64,000 nt of DNA from Chimaeribacter californicus (GCF_002858675.1 NZ_PJZF01000016.1:1-64000); one strand, 5' to 3'. Positions 49,622 through 59,218 are shown, counted from the first letter of the stretch. Numbers and translations: made by a program. The notes: a model not told the origin generated them from the sequence alone.

Positions 49622-50749
49622 TCAGTCCAGAAGCCTTGAGTAGAGTGAAATCAGCTGTGCCGACAGGGCAGCAGGCGTGGCAGGCAGAATGCGTTGCCGG
49701 GCGGCTTCGCCCATTGCCGAGCCGGGCGCACAGGCCGGCAGGGCGCGGATCGCCTCCACCAGCGCCGCTACATCCAGCGCATCACAGACAAACCCGTTTT
49801 CCCCCTGGCGGATAAACTCCGCGCCGCCGCAGGTGTTGCTGGTGATCACCGGCAGGCCACAGGCCATTGCCTCAAGAATGACATTGGGGAAGGGGTCATA
49901 GAGCGTCGGCAGCAGCAGTGCGTCCGCGGCCTGATAGAACGGCAGCGTCTGTTTCTGGACGCCCAGAAAACGCAGGCGGTTCAGGCACCCCAGCGATTGC
50001 GCCAATGCGCGGTAGTGTTTCTCATCTTTGTCTTTCCCCACCACGATCAGGTAGCTGTCGGTGGCGGCCAGCGCCTGAATGGCGGCGGCCAGCCCTTTGC
50101 GTTCAAAGCCGGAGCCGACAAAAATCAAACAGTGCGCGCTGGCCGGCAGCGAGAGCTGCTGACGCAGAGTCTGGCGCACCGCCTCGTCAGCCGGTACAAA
50201 CTTCTCACTGTCGATAGCGTTGTAGATCACCGAGATTTTCTCCGGCGGCACACCGAAATCCGCCACAATCTCGCGCTTGATCATCTCTGCATTGCAGATA
50301 ACGGCCTTGAGTTCCGGCGCGGCATACATCGCCCGCTCGGCACACATCACATAACGGTGATAGCGGTCAGAAAACAGCAGTTTACGCCGCCACACCGGCA
50401 GCAGCCGCGCACGCTGCAACAGCCAGCGGCGGTGCACGCCGTCCCCGGCGCGATAGATGTCACAGCCGGCAATGCGTTCATGGCTCTGCACCAGGTCAAA
50501 CTTTTCCCGCTGCCACAGGGCGCGGGCCGCCTCCGCAAAGCCGCGCTCACGGCTGATGCGGCCCCATTTCACCGGGTTACACAGGTGAATATGCCAGTTG
50601 GGCCGGGTGTCGCCCTGCCACTCGCGGGTGATCACGTTCAAATCCAGGTTCTGGTTATCCAGCGCGTCCAGTGCGCGGGCGACAAAACGTTCTGCGCCGC
50701 CATCCGGGCGGTATTTCTGGCGCACAATCGCCAAACGGAAAGGTGTCAT
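49622..50749 (-). CDS. wabG: GT4 LPS core glycosyltransferase, WabG-like
   Basis: A 375-residue GT4 enzyme resembling WaaG/WabG. N-terminal RLAIVRQKYRPDGGAERFV matches the WaaG-type acceptor motif. The central block is VGSGFERKGLAAAIQALA, and the donor motif is LLLPTLYDPFPNVILEAMACGLPVI. Klebsiella WabG transfers galacturonic acid to heptose II, while WaaG in E. coli transfers glucose; the waaQ-wabG-wabH context favours WabG. Its ATG overlaps the waaQ stop by four bases, and wabH starts two bases after it ends. Confidence 0.78.
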   Translation of the reverse strand: MTPFRLAIVRQKYRPDGGAERFVARALDALDNQNLDLNVITREWQGDTRPNWHIHLCNPVKWGRISRERGFAEAARALWQREKFDLVQSHERIAGCDIYRAGDGVHRRWLLQRARLLPVWRRKLLFSDRYHRYVMCAERAMYAAPELKAVICNAEMIKREIVADFGVPPEKISVIYNAIDSEKFVPADEAVRQTLRQQLSLPASAHCLIFVGSGFERKGLAAAIQALAATDSYLIVVGKDKDEKHYRALAQSLGCLNRLRFLGVQKQTLPFYQAADALLLPTLYDPFPNVILEAMACGLPVITSNTCGGAEFIRQGENGFVCDALDVAALVEAIRALPACAPGSAMGEAARQRILPATPAALSAQLISLYSRLLD

Positions 50750-51825
50750 ATCAGGAGTTCCCGCGCGGCATTAATCACCGCGTCTGTCGGAATAAGGTTC
50801 AGGTAGCGCTGGTCAGTGCGGGTATCGATCGCATCCGGGTCAGGCAGGGTGCCGTAATCCCCGGCCCAGATGACCCGGCCGTTAACCCGCCAGGGCCGCC
50901 AGAAGGTCAGTTTTGAGGGGCCGAACAGCGCCAGGCACGGCGTACCGAGCGCGGCGGCCATGTGCATCGGCACTGAATCCACCCCGATAAACAGCCGCGC
51001 CCCATCAATCAGCGCGGCCAGCTGGCGCAGCGTCAGTTGCCCGGCCAGCGACACCAGCCCGGGCTGCGGGCAGAGCGCCTGAATCTGCGCGATCATCTTC
51101 TGCTCTTTGGCATCCGGCCCTGAGGTGAGCACAATGCGGTGGCCGTCGGCCAGCAGGGCGCGCAGCGTTTCGGCCATGTTCTCTTCGCTCCAGCATTTGA
51201 AGAACCAGCGTGACGTCGGCTGCACCACAATATAGGGGGCAGCAACCTGCTGAGCGGCCAGCAGCGCCGCCACTGCCGCCCGGTCATCATCGCGGTAGCT
51301 CATGGTGACGCGCTCATCCAGCGGGGCCAGCCCCAGCGGCGCGAGGATCGAGAGGTTCTGCTCCACCGTGTGCAGGCGGTTATGGCCGTCGGTCGATGCC
51401 AGTTGCGTATGGCAGGCGCGCCACAGCGGATGGCGGCGTTTCGGGAAATCAAACCCGATACGCACCGGCGCGCCGCTCAGGCGGGTGATCAATGCGCTGC
51501 GCCACTGATCCGCGAGGTTGACCACCAGATCGTACCGGCGGGCGCGGATCGCCCGGATAAGCCCGGCCTCTTTTTGCAGATGCTTGCGGGTGCCCAGCTT
51601 CTTCCATTGCCGGTCGATGGCGAAAATCGTGGTCACCGCCGGGTGCGCGGCCAGCATGTCACGCGTCTCCTGATACAGCAGCACATCAATCTCTGCCGCC
51701 GGGTAATGCTGATGCAGGGTATTGATAACCGGCGTCGTCAGTAACATATCGCCGTGGTGGCGCAGTTTGATGATCAGAATGCGCCGGACGGGGGCATTGG
51801 AGAGGTGAACTGCCGCGTTGTTCAT
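50746..51825 (-). CDS. waaQ: LPS heptosyltransferase III WaaQ
   Basis: WaaQ (GT9) adds a branch heptose to heptose II of the inner core. The 359-residue protein has the N-terminal RRILIIKLRHHGDMLLTTPVI and the C-terminal donor block FIGVDSVPMHMAAALGTPCLALFGPS. An insertion-free length is close to E. coli WaaQ (344). It is the first gene of the leftward waaQ-wabG-wabH unit and is divergent from wabN across 197 bp. I looked there for a JUMPstart/ops element (GGCGGTAG) and did not find one. Confidence 0.87.
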   Translation of the reverse strand: MNNAAVHLSNAPVRRILIIKLRHHGDMLLTTPVINTLHQHYPAAEIDVLLYQETRDMLAAHPAVTTIFAIDRQWKKLGTRKHLQKEAGLIRAIRARRYDLVVNLADQWRSALITRLSGAPVRIGFDFPKRRHPLWRACHTQLASTDGHNRLHTVEQNLSILAPLGLAPLDERVTMSYRDDDRAAVAALLAAQQVAAPYIVVQPTSRWFFKCWSEENMAETLRALLADGHRIVLTSGPDAKEQKMIAQIQALCPQPGLVSLAGQLTLRQLAALIDGARLFIGVDSVPMHMAAALGTPCLALFGPSKLTFWRPWRVNGRVIWAGDYGTLPDPDAIDTRTDQRYLNLIPTDAVINAARELLI

Positions 51826-52022
51826 AGTGATCGCTATTCAGGGGGCCAGCGGGTGATTCTAAATGACCCCCCGCCATGTGGCTACACTTCAAGGTGTTAA
51901 GCTCTGTCACAAAACGGGCACGGCCGCCTTTCCGGCAGCGGTGACGGCACATAATGCCATTTGCTCTGTGCCGCCCGCCTGCGTAACATGTTTCACTCCG
52001 CATTAACCGGGCTTAACTTTTT

Positions 52023-53012
52023 ATGTCAAAACCTGCATTCCTCATCACCATCGATACCGAAGGCGATAATCTGTGGCAGAACCACGATCGGATCACCACC
52101 GAGAATACCCACTATTTGCCGCGCTTTCAGGCCCTGTGTGAGAAATACGGCTTCAAGCCGGTCTACCTCACCAACTATGAGATGGCGATGGATGCAGAGT
52201 ATGTGGCGTTTGCGCGTGACGTGATTGCCCGCAACCAGGGCGAAGTGGGGATGCACCTCCACGCCTGGAACAGCCCGCCGATCGTGGCCCTGACAGATGA
52301 CGACTGGCGCCATAAGCCCTACCTGATTGAGTACCCGGCTGACCAGATCCGCGCCAAAGTTGACCATATGACCAAACTGCTGGAAGACGCCTTCCAGACC
52401 AAAATGCGCAGCCACCGTGCCGGGCGCTGGGCGTTCAATGAGTATTACGCCTCGCTGCTGCTGGAGTATGGCTACCAGGTGGACTGCTCGGTCACGCCGC
52501 GCGTGAACTGGCGTTTCTCCCCGGGCGACCCGGCCGGGCAGGGCGGCAGCGACTACCGCCATTTCCCGGATGCCGCCTATTTCATCGATCCGCACAATAT
52601 TGCCCGCGCCGGGAAGTCGACGCTGCTGGAAGTACCGATGAGCATCCAGTACAAACACTCCGGCCTGATGAACAGCATCAAGCAGGGGTATGACGCCCTG
52701 CGCGGCAAACAGCGCTCGCCGTCCGTGCATTGGTTGCGCCCTTCCGGCGGCAATCTGGCCACCATGAAATCGGTGGTGGAACGCACGCTGGCAGCGGGCA
52801 GTGACTATGTGGAGTTTATGCTGCACTCGTCCGAGTTTATGCCGGGCGGCAGCCCGACCTTTAAAAACCAGGAAGAGATTGAAGGCCTGTACCGCGAGCT
52901 GGAGGCACTGTTCAGCTGGCTGAGTGAGCGCACGCGCGGCATGACGCTGGCCGAGTATTACGACGCCACCCTGGCGGAACAGGCTTCCGGCAACAAGGCG
53001 GCAGTGAACTGA
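52023..53012 (+). CDS. wabN: LPS core N-acetylhexosamine deacetylase, WabN-like
   Basis: A 329-residue polysaccharide-deacetylase-like protein. It starts AFLITIDTEGDNLW (the D-x-E metal-binding start) and has EVGMHLHAWNSPP (the H-x-H pair, about residues 77-89). SHRAGRWAFNEYY lies near residue 127 and FMLHSSEFMPGGSP near the end. Klebsiella WabN deacetylates the core GlcNAc added by WabH to glucosamine, so these two enzymes would act in sequence. It is followed two bases later by a GT9 gene, forming a rightward pair between leftward LPS operons. Confidence 0.8.
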   Translation: MSKPAFLITIDTEGDNLWQNHDRITTENTHYLPRFQALCEKYGFKPVYLTNYEMAMDAEYVAFARDVIARNQGEVGMHLHAWNSPPIVALTDDDWRHKPYLIEYPADQIRAKVDHMTKLLEDAFQTKMRSHRAGRWAFNEYYASLLLEYGYQVDCSVTPRVNWRFSPGDPAGQGGSDYRHFPDAAYFIDPHNIARAGKSTLLEVPMSIQYKHSGLMNSIKQGYDALRGKQRSPSVHWLRPSGGNLATMKSVVERTLAAGSDYVEFMLHSSEFMPGGSPTFKNQEEIEGLYRELEALFSWLSERTRGMTLAEYYDATLAEQASGNKAAVN

Positions 53013-53014
53013 TC

Positions 53015-54109
53015 ATGGCCAAGAAATGGAAAACGTCCCTGACTAACGCGTTCTTACGCGGTTATGTGGCATTGACGCGCCGGTTGCAGGACCCGCGCAC
53101 GCTGGATGCACAGCACGAGTTCCGTAGCATTGTTATCTATTCCACCACGGCGCTGGGCGATCTGATGTTCAACACCCCGGCGATCCGGGCGGTGAAGCAG
53201 CGCTACCCGAACGCCTTTATCACGCTGGTCTCCAGTGAGAAAAACCGCGGGCTGGTGGCGGAGAGCGACTATTTCGACGACGTGGTCTACTGGGATGAAA
53301 AGGTCAGGGACATCTTCAGCGTGGTAGGGCAGTTACGCCGCCATCAACCGGAACTGGCGATCATTCTGCATGCCAAGCCGCCTTACGATGTGCTGAGCGC
53401 GGTGCTGGCCGGTTGCCGTTATATCCTGAAAGATATTTACGGCGGCAAGCCGTGCGGGCTGGAGCGGTGGCTGGCGAACCCGTTCGTGCATTACAGCGGC
53501 CACCTGATCCAGCGCAAACTTGATCTGGTGGCGCGGCTGGGCTGCGATGCCTCTGATACCCACATGGCGATTCCGGTGCCGTTTCCGCTGCTGGAGAAAG
53601 CGCCCGGCAAAACGATTATCGGTTTCCAGATGGGGGCATCCGGGCAATTGCGTTGCTGGCCGGTTCCGCATTTTATCGCCCTGGCGAAACGGCTACTGGC
53701 GCTGGGGCCGGACTATCAGGTGGTGTTGATCGGCACCCGTAAGGAGGCGGCGCTGGAGCGCGAGTTTCTGGCGGGCATGACGGCGCAGGAGTTGCAGCAG
53801 GTGGTCAGCTACATCGACAAAACCGGGCTGAAGGCGCTGCTGGGCATCATGAAAAATATGGATGTGATGGTGACCGGTGACACCGGGCCGCTGCATCTGG
53901 CGATTGCGCTGAAAACCCCGACCGTGAGCCTGTTTGTTACCGCGAACCCGGCACACACCGGCCCCTATCAGGATCCGGCCTTGCACCGGGTGATCCATGT
54001 TCCGCTGACCACCAAAAACCTGACGCCGGAACAGCAGCGCCAGCCGCTCTGCATCATCAGCGCAGAAGAGGTATTTGAACGGGTGTGTGAGCTGTTGCCG
54101 AAAAGGTAG
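53015..54109 (+). CDS. GT9 LPS core glycosyltransferase
   Basis: A 364-residue GT9 protein. The family N-terminus IVIYSTTALGDLMFNTPAI is preceded by an extra basic region of about 38 residues. The donor motif is VTGDTGPLHLAIALKTPTVSLF. It starts two bases after wabN, so it is translated with it. It is the fifth GT9 gene in the cluster (with waaC, waaF, waaQ and the one at 47.5 kb). It probably adds an outer-core heptose or related sugar; the acceptor is unknown. Confidence 0.82.
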   Translation: MAKKWKTSLTNAFLRGYVALTRRLQDPRTLDAQHEFRSIVIYSTTALGDLMFNTPAIRAVKQRYPNAFITLVSSEKNRGLVAESDYFDDVVYWDEKVRDIFSVVGQLRRHQPELAIILHAKPPYDVLSAVLAGCRYILKDIYGGKPCGLERWLANPFVHYSGHLIQRKLDLVARLGCDASDTHMAIPVPFPLLEKAPGKTIIGFQMGASGQLRCWPVPHFIALAKRLLALGPDYQVVLIGTRKEAALEREFLAGMTAQELQQVVSYIDKTGLKALLGIMKNMDVMVTGDTGPLHLAIALKTPTVSLFVTANPAHTGPYQDPALHRVIHVPLTTKNLTPEQQRQPLCIISAEEVFERVCELLPKR

Positions 54110-54130
54110 CGGTGACTAAAAAGTGACGTG

Positions 54131-54152
54131 CCGGGGCGCGGCAACGCCCCGG
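54131..54152. terminator. Possible terminator between GT9 and waaL
   Basis: CCGGGGCG / CGCCCCGG forms a strong 8-bp hairpin in the 62-bp gap between converging genes, but no T run follows on either strand. It may be a weak or Rho-assisted stop. Confidence 0.5.
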
Positions 54153-54171
54153 TAAAGCAGACGCTGAGAAT

Positions 54172-55353
54172 TCAGCCTTTAGGGAAAAGGGCGCGCGCCG
54201 GCCAATTTTGCGTCATCACCACCGCAAACGGGAACCAGAACAGGTACCAGAATTCTGCCGGATTGCCGATGTTAAACATCCCCTGTGAGACATAAAAAAT
54301 CAGCATAAAGATAAACAGTGATGCTTCCAGCCGCCGCCCTTCACGTACACACCGCAACGCCTGCTTTGCCCCATAACCTATCAACAGCAGCATGGTGGTA
54401 AACCCCACCAACCCGCCTTTCAGCAATGCGCCAAGATAGAGGCTGTGGGTGGTAGTGATGTACTCGCCGCTGTAGTTGGTAAAGCTCAGCTGATGGTCAA
54501 AACCGTAGCCAAAGAACGGCGCCGCGCCGATCAGCTGAAAGGAATGGTGCCAGATGCTCAGCCGCAGGTAGACCTGCACCGCCAGCGCCTCAAACCGCGT
54601 AATCATCACCTCGCCCAGCCCGCTGTAAGCAAAAAACGCCCCCAGCACCAGCACGGCCGCCCCGCACCACAGCAGGTTGCGGCGGGTAAACAGGCCGAGG
54701 TGTGAGGTCATCACCAGTGCCAGCAGCAGGGCAATGGCCGGGCCGCGGCTCTGGGTCAGCAACAGGGCGATAAACAGCAGCAGCGGCAGCAACAGCACTA
54801 CGCGGCGCTGCGTGTCGCGGAACACCATCAGCGACAGAATAATGCCGATCGCAAAATAGCCGCCGACATCAATCACATTGTCCGGCCCCGGGCTTTTCAG
54901 CGTCATCAGCCGGTTGGTCAGGATATTCTGGTGATCGACGCCCATTAAAAACAGCGCCAGTACGGCGAAGCCGCAACAGATCGCCAGGTAGATGGCCGGG
55001 CGGTAACGGCTGTTCAACACCGTGACCAGCATCGCCAGGAAGGTCAGCAGGTAAACGCTGTGCGTCAGGGTGGATTCAATATTCAGCGGGTGCGCTGTCC
55101 ACAGGTTACTGAGGGCGTAATAGACCAGATAGAGCGCGGCCAGCGCCAGGCCGGTCATCAGATGCCGGTTGGCGGTGAGCTGTTGGCGGAACAGCGGGCG
55201 ACGCCACAGCAACAGCAAGAAGCTGACGGCCGCCAGATGGAACAGGTTGGTGACGCGGGTATAGCCACAAAATATGGCGCTGAAAAACAGAAACAGGGAG
55301 AAAAATGCAAACCAGAGCCGCTCCAGGGAGAGGCGCTCAGTTAAAAATGGCAT
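54172..55353 (-). CDS. waaL: O-antigen ligase WaaL
   Basis: WaaL joins undecaprenyl-linked O-antigen to the completed lipid A-core at the periplasmic face. The protein is a polytopic membrane protein with about twelve hydrophobic helices. The Wzy_C-type region FLLTQSRGPAIALLLALV (the conserved Arg) is followed by a large periplasmic loop with FFGYGFDHQ and TTHSLYLGALLKGG (the conserved His). I start at the ATG at 55353 (393 residues); earlier codons in the frame have no support. The start overlaps the end of the WaaZ-like gene by 17 bp. Confidence 0.88.
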   Translation of the reverse strand: MPFLTERLSLERLWFAFFSLFLFFSAIFCGYTRVTNLFHLAAVSFLLLLWRRPLFRQQLTANRHLMTGLALAALYLVYYALSNLWTAHPLNIESTLTHSVYLLTFLAMLVTVLNSRYRPAIYLAICCGFAVLALFLMGVDHQNILTNRLMTLKSPGPDNVIDVGGYFAIGIILSLMVFRDTQRRVVLLLPLLLFIALLLTQSRGPAIALLLALVMTSHLGLFTRRNLLWCGAAVLVLGAFFAYSGLGEVMITRFEALAVQVYLRLSIWHHSFQLIGAAPFFGYGFDHQLSFTNYSGEYITTTHSLYLGALLKGGLVGFTTMLLLIGYGAKQALRCVREGRRLEASLFIFMLIFYVSQGMFNIGNPAEFWYLFWFPFAVVMTQNWPARALFPKG

Positions 55354-56239
55354 GGTAATCGGCCTTCTCAAAAATAGACTCATCAATCGCGCTGTGTGGG
55401 GAGAGGTTAACCACCCGTACTGACTGCCGGCGCAAGGTGTCACCGGCATGGCGCAGGGAGGGCATCACCAGCTGCGTCAGGCTGTCAGCCAGGTAAGAGG
55501 GTTGTTTATTCTCTTCCGTTTCATAAAAGCGCGGCTGGTGGAAATTATTCATATCCAGGCCAAGAATGAATATCTCATCAAATCCCAAATACGCGGCGAT
55601 CTGCAACGCCCAGTACACCACCGTACCGGCATCAAAAATGCCGTGGCGGATGTCGGTAGAAAAACCGATGTCCGGGCGGTCAGGCGCAAAATGGGCGCTG
55701 GGTTGCCCGGCATAAGCGGATTGCAACGCCTCCGCCTCAATTTTGGGCTGATAGATTTTGAAGGCGGCATCTTCGATCAGCGCCAGTTTGCACTTCACTG
55801 CGGCCAGGCCGTGCCGGTCAAGGATACGCGCAATGCCGTGCGCGGTGGTAAACAGCGTCAGCGCCGGGTCACGGATAATTTCCGCAATCACCTCCCGCTT
55901 CTGGTCATAAAAGCCCATATCCACCACCACATAAAACCGGAACCCGACCTGCTGTTGCAGGAACCAGGCGCCGTTCACCCCCATGGCCGGCAGCGGGGAG
56001 GGCGTTTTGAAGCGGATGGTTTTCACCGACGGCCCGGTGGCCGTCAGCAGCAACGGGCCGTGGCAACTGCCGCGCAATGCCGACAGGTCGGCCAGCGGGA
56101 TCGGTTGGCCCTTATAACGCAGCGACGCGATCTCCCCGGTGGGCGCCCGGCCAATCTTCATGTAGGGCCAGAGATTTTCGTTGTGGCGAAAGGGGCGGGT
56201 ATGGGTATAACGGTAGATCTGTTTAAAGAGGCTGCCCAC
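55337..56239 (-). CDS. LPS core biosynthesis protein, WaaZ-like
   Basis: A 300-residue protein starting with GTG at 56239 (GGAG ten bases upstream), overlapping the waaC end by 17 bp. Order and spacing of motifs resemble E. coli WaaZ (RfaZ). LLLTATGPSVKT is followed by MGVNGAWFL, FYVVVDMGFYDQKR and, in the second half, YWALQIAAYLGFDEIFILGLDM. WaaZ is needed for partial addition of a third Kdo in E. coli. Identity is low by eye, so the role is inferred; it could equally be a core-modifying enzyme of its own kind. Confidence 0.6.
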   Translation of the reverse strand: MGSLFKQIYRYTHTRPFRHNENLWPYMKIGRAPTGEIASLRYKGQPIPLADLSALRGSCHGPLLLTATGPSVKTIRFKTPSPLPAMGVNGAWFLQQQVGFRFYVVVDMGFYDQKREVIAEIIRDPALTLFTTAHGIARILDRHGLAAVKCKLALIEDAAFKIYQPKIEAEALQSAYAGQPSAHFAPDRPDIGFSTDIRHGIFDAGTVVYWALQIAAYLGFDEIFILGLDMNNFHQPRFYETEENKQPSYLADSLTQLVMPSLRHAGDTLRRQSVRVVNLSPHSAIDESIFEKADYHAIFN

Positions 56240-57209
56240 TGATCAACTGCTCCGTTTCAAGACATTGGTACACCTGCGCGGCGCTGATGTCCGCCATGCT
56301 GTTGCCGCTGGCGGGGCGGCAGGCGATCTGGTTCTGCCCATAGCCGCCAATCAGTCCTGGGTCAGTCGGGCCATAGAGCGTGATGTTGGGCCTGTCCAGC
56401 GCGGCGGTCAGGTGGCTGAGGCCGGTATCCACCGACACCACCGCTTTCGCCCCGGCCAGCACTTTTGCCACATTTTCCAGCGTCAGCTTCGGCAGCACTT
56501 CCACATGCTCAAACCCGGCGGCCAGCCGCTGGGCGCGCTGGTGCTCATGCTCCGCGCCCCACGGCAATTTGACGCGCAGGCCGGTCGGTGCCACCTGCGC
56601 AATCAGCGCGCGCCAGTTTTCTTCCGGCCAGTGTTTGTCATCCCGGGTGGTGGCGTGCAGAAACACCAGATAACGCCCGGCATCGGCCGGCTGGTCACGC
56701 AGGAAGCGGGCGGCAATGGCGTAATCGCCCTGGGTGTCCGGTTTCGGGTAACCCAGGCTTTTGGCAAACAGCTCACGCGTGCGCTCCACGGCGTGCTGGC
56801 GCTTGTCGATGTCGTGGCGATGGTTGAAGAACCAGCTGGCAAACGGCTCGCGGGCGCTGGCCACATCCTGCCCATGTTTTTCGCCCCTGGCGAGCCGGGT
56901 GATCAACGCCGCGCTTTTCATCAGCCCCTGGGCATCAATCACCACGTCATATTGGCGGCTCTGAAGCTCACGCTTGAAATCACAACGCTGCTGGCGGGTT
57001 TCGGCACCGAACCAGTTTTTGCGCCAGCGGCGGATGGCGACCGGGATCACCCGATCCACCGCCGGGTGCCAGGCTGGGATCTGGCTGAACGCCTCTTCGA
57101 CCGCCCAGTCAAATTGGATGCCGGGAAGGGCCTGCATGGCATCAGTCAGGGCCGGAAGCGTATGCAGCACGTCCCCCATTGATGAGGTCTTCACAATCAA
57201 AACGTGCAT
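56223..57209 (-). CDS. waaC: LPS heptosyltransferase I WaaC
   Basis: WaaC adds the first L,D-heptose to Kdo. The 328-residue GT9 protein begins MHVLIVKTSSMGDVLHTLPALTDA (quoted in part), with the catalytic Asp in this motif. The donor block is SVDTGLSHLTAALDRPNITLYGPTDP. The length is near E. coli (319). Its start overlaps the waaF stop by one base (TAATG), and it is the third gene of the leftward unit hldD-waaF-waaC-waaZ-like-waaL. Confidence 0.96.
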   Translation of the reverse strand: MHVLIVKTSSMGDVLHTLPALTDAMQALPGIQFDWAVEEAFSQIPAWHPAVDRVIPVAIRRWRKNWFGAETRQQRCDFKRELQSRQYDVVIDAQGLMKSAALITRLARGEKHGQDVASAREPFASWFFNHRHDIDKRQHAVERTRELFAKSLGYPKPDTQGDYAIAARFLRDQPADAGRYLVFLHATTRDDKHWPEENWRALIAQVAPTGLRVKLPWGAEHEHQRAQRLAAGFEHVEVLPKLTLENVAKVLAGAKAVVSVDTGLSHLTAALDRPNITLYGPTDPGLIGGYGQNQIACRPASGNSMADISAAQVYQCLETEQLISGQPL

Positions 57210-58258
57210 TAACTCTCCTTGCCCGAGGTGAGCAGGGTGTTCAACTCGGCAAAGACCTGCTCAGGCGTAATATCGATCAAACTCTGGTGATAGCCCTGAT
57301 CGGCGTCCCCTTTGCGTACCTTGTGGTAGCCGGTAATCAGACGGATAACCCTGGACTGATGGGAGAGCGGCGGGGTGAAGTCCGGGCTGCTGGGGCCGTA
57401 AAGCGCCACCAGCGGGCGGTTAAGCGCGGCGGCCACATGCATCAGGCCGGAATCGTTGCTCACCACCGCGCGGCAGGCGGCGATCAGCACCACCGCCTGA
57501 TCAAGCTGGGTTTTGCCCGCCAGGTTCAGGCAGTGCGCGCGGCCCTGTTCAGTCAATGCGGCGCGGATGTCCTCGCCTGCGGCGTGATCTTTGGCGGAAC
57601 CAAACAGCACCACCTGATAGCCCTGCGCCACCAGAATGTCTGCCAGCGCCGCGTAGTGGTAGTGCGGCCAGCGTTTGGCCGGGCCGAATTCGGCACCGGG
57701 GCAGAAGCCGATCGCGGGGCGGTCAGCATGGATGCCAAAAGCCGCGGTGGTCGCGGCGATCTCCTGATCGGTCACCGCCAGTTGCGGCCAGAGCAGCGGT
57801 TGCGCCAGATCTTTCCAGCTGTGGACGTGCTTGCGCTCATAGGCCAATGCCACATAACGCTGCACCATCAGCGGGAACGCGGCTTTATCCAGCGTGCGGA
57901 TATCGTTCAGCAGGCCGTAACGCATCTCGCCGCGCCAGCCGGTGCGTTGTGGAATATTGGCGAAAAACGGTACCAGCGCGGATTTGAACGAGTTCGGCAG
58001 CACATAGGCGCGATCGTAGCGCTTTTCACGCAGCGCCACGCCCAGGCGGCGGCGTTCGCCCAGCGCCAGTGCACCATGACCCAGCGGCATTGCCAGCGCC
58101 TCATTCACTTCCGGCATCCGGTCGAGCAGCGGACGGCACCAGGCCGGTGCCATCACGTCAATCTCTGCGGAGGGCGTCACGGCCTTCAGGGTACGGTAAA
58201 GGCTTTGCGACATCATCATGTCGCCTACCCAGGAGGGGCCGATAACCAGGATTTTCAT
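57209..58258 (-). CDS. waaF: LPS heptosyltransferase II WaaF
   Basis: WaaF adds the second heptose of the inner core. The 349-residue protein (348 in E. coli) starts MKILVIGPSWVGDMMMSQSL and has GFCPGAEFGPAKRWP and the donor block VSNDSGLMHVAAALNRPLVALYGPSSP. It lies 27 bp after hldD, which makes its ADP-heptose donor, and is coupled to waaC. Confidence 0.97.
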   Translation of the reverse strand: MKILVIGPSWVGDMMMSQSLYRTLKAVTPSAEIDVMAPAWCRPLLDRMPEVNEALAMPLGHGALALGERRRLGVALREKRYDRAYVLPNSFKSALVPFFANIPQRTGWRGEMRYGLLNDIRTLDKAAFPLMVQRYVALAYERKHVHSWKDLAQPLLWPQLAVTDQEIAATTAAFGIHADRPAIGFCPGAEFGPAKRWPHYHYAALADILVAQGYQVVLFGSAKDHAAGEDIRAALTEQGRAHCLNLAGKTQLDQAVVLIAACRAVVSNDSGLMHVAAALNRPLVALYGPSSPDFTPPLSHQSRVIRLITGYHKVRKGDADQGYHQSLIDITPEQVFAELNTLLTSGKES

Positions 58259-58285
58259 ACCGCTTCAGTTCCTTATGGCGGGGAC

Positions 58286-59218
58286 TCAGACGGCGCGGTT
58301 CAGCCAGGCCATGTACTCAGCCACACCTTCTGCCACGGTTTTGAACGGTTTGTCGTAACCGGCGGCGCGCAGTTTGGTCAGGTCAGCCTGAGTGAACGCC
58401 TGATAGCGGCCTTTCAGTTTTTCCGGGAACGGGATGTACTCCACGCCCGCGCTGTTGTGGTGTTTCACTACCGCGTCAGCCACGGCCTGGAAAGATTCGG
58501 CCCGGCCGGTGCCGCAGTTGAAGATGCCGGAGACGCCGTTCTGCCAGAACCACAGGTTCACTGCGGCCACGTCGCCCACGTAGATGAAGTCACGCTGGAA
58601 GCCCTGGCTGCCTTCGAACAGCTTCGGCGCTTCACCGGCGTTGATCTGGTTATTCAGGTGGAACGCCACGCTCGCCATGCTGCCTTTATGACCTTCACGC
58701 GGGCCGTAGACGTTGAAGTAACGGAAACCACAGATCTGTGACGCCGCGTGCGGCAGGATCTCACGCACATACTGGTCAAACAGGAACTTGGAGTAGCCGT
58801 AGACGTTCAGCGGCTGCTCATACTGGCGCTCTTCAATGAAGTTGCCGTCACGGCCACCATACGTCGCGGCAGACGAGGCATAAAGGAACGGGATTTCGCG
58901 GTCAAGGCAGAAGTGCAGGATGTCTTTTGAATACTGATAGTTGTTGTCCATCATGTATTTGCCATCCCACTCGGTGGTGGAGGAGCAGGCACCTTCATGG
59001 AACACCGCCTCGATGTCACCCAGATCATCACCGGCGACGATGCTGGCGATAAAATCTTCTTTATCCACATAGTCCGCGATGTCCAGATCCACCAGGTTTA
59101 CGAACTTGGTGCCGTCTTTCAGGTTGTCCACCACCAGAATGTCCCGGTACCCCATATCATTCAGGGATTTAACGATGTTGCTGCCGATAAAACCAGCGCC
59201 GCCAGTGACAATAATCAT
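58286..59218 (-). CDS. hldD: ADP-L-glycero-D-manno-heptose-6-epimerase HldD
   Basis: HldD (RfaD) converts ADP-D,D-heptose to ADP-L,D-heptose, the donor for WaaC and WaaF. The 310 residues equal E. coli. It is an SDR-type epimerase with Rossmann motif GGAGFIGSN (residues 6-14), SSAATYG near residue 116 and the catalytic YGYSK around residue 140. It heads the leftward heptose operon. The 245-bp gap to kbl should contain divergent promoters; E. coli hldD has a heat-shock promoter, not checked here. Confidence 0.98.
   Translation of the reverse strand: MIIVTGGAGFIGSNIVKSLNDMGYRDILVVDNLKDGTKFVNLVDLDIADYVDKEDFIASIVAGDDLGDIEAVFHEGACSSTTEWDGKYMMDNNYQYSKDILHFCLDREIPFLYASSAATYGGRDGNFIEERQYEQPLNVYGYSKFLFDQYVREILPHAASQICGFRYFNVYGPREGHKGSMASVAFHLNNQINAGEAPKLFEGSQGFQRDFIYVGDVAAVNLWFWQNGVSGIFNCGTGRAESFQAVADAVVKHHNSAGVEYIPFPEKLKGRYQAFTQADLTKLRAAGYDKPFKTVAEGVAEYMAWLNRAV

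Noticed and set aside
51826-52022. JUMPstart/ops element for RfaH control of the LPS genes
   Set aside because: No GGCGGTAG core found on either strand in this gap or in the other LPS promoter gaps I read.
57179-58741. 520-codon + strand ORF antisense to waaF and hldD
   Set aside because: Spans two well-identified genes on the other strand and shows no domain of its own.
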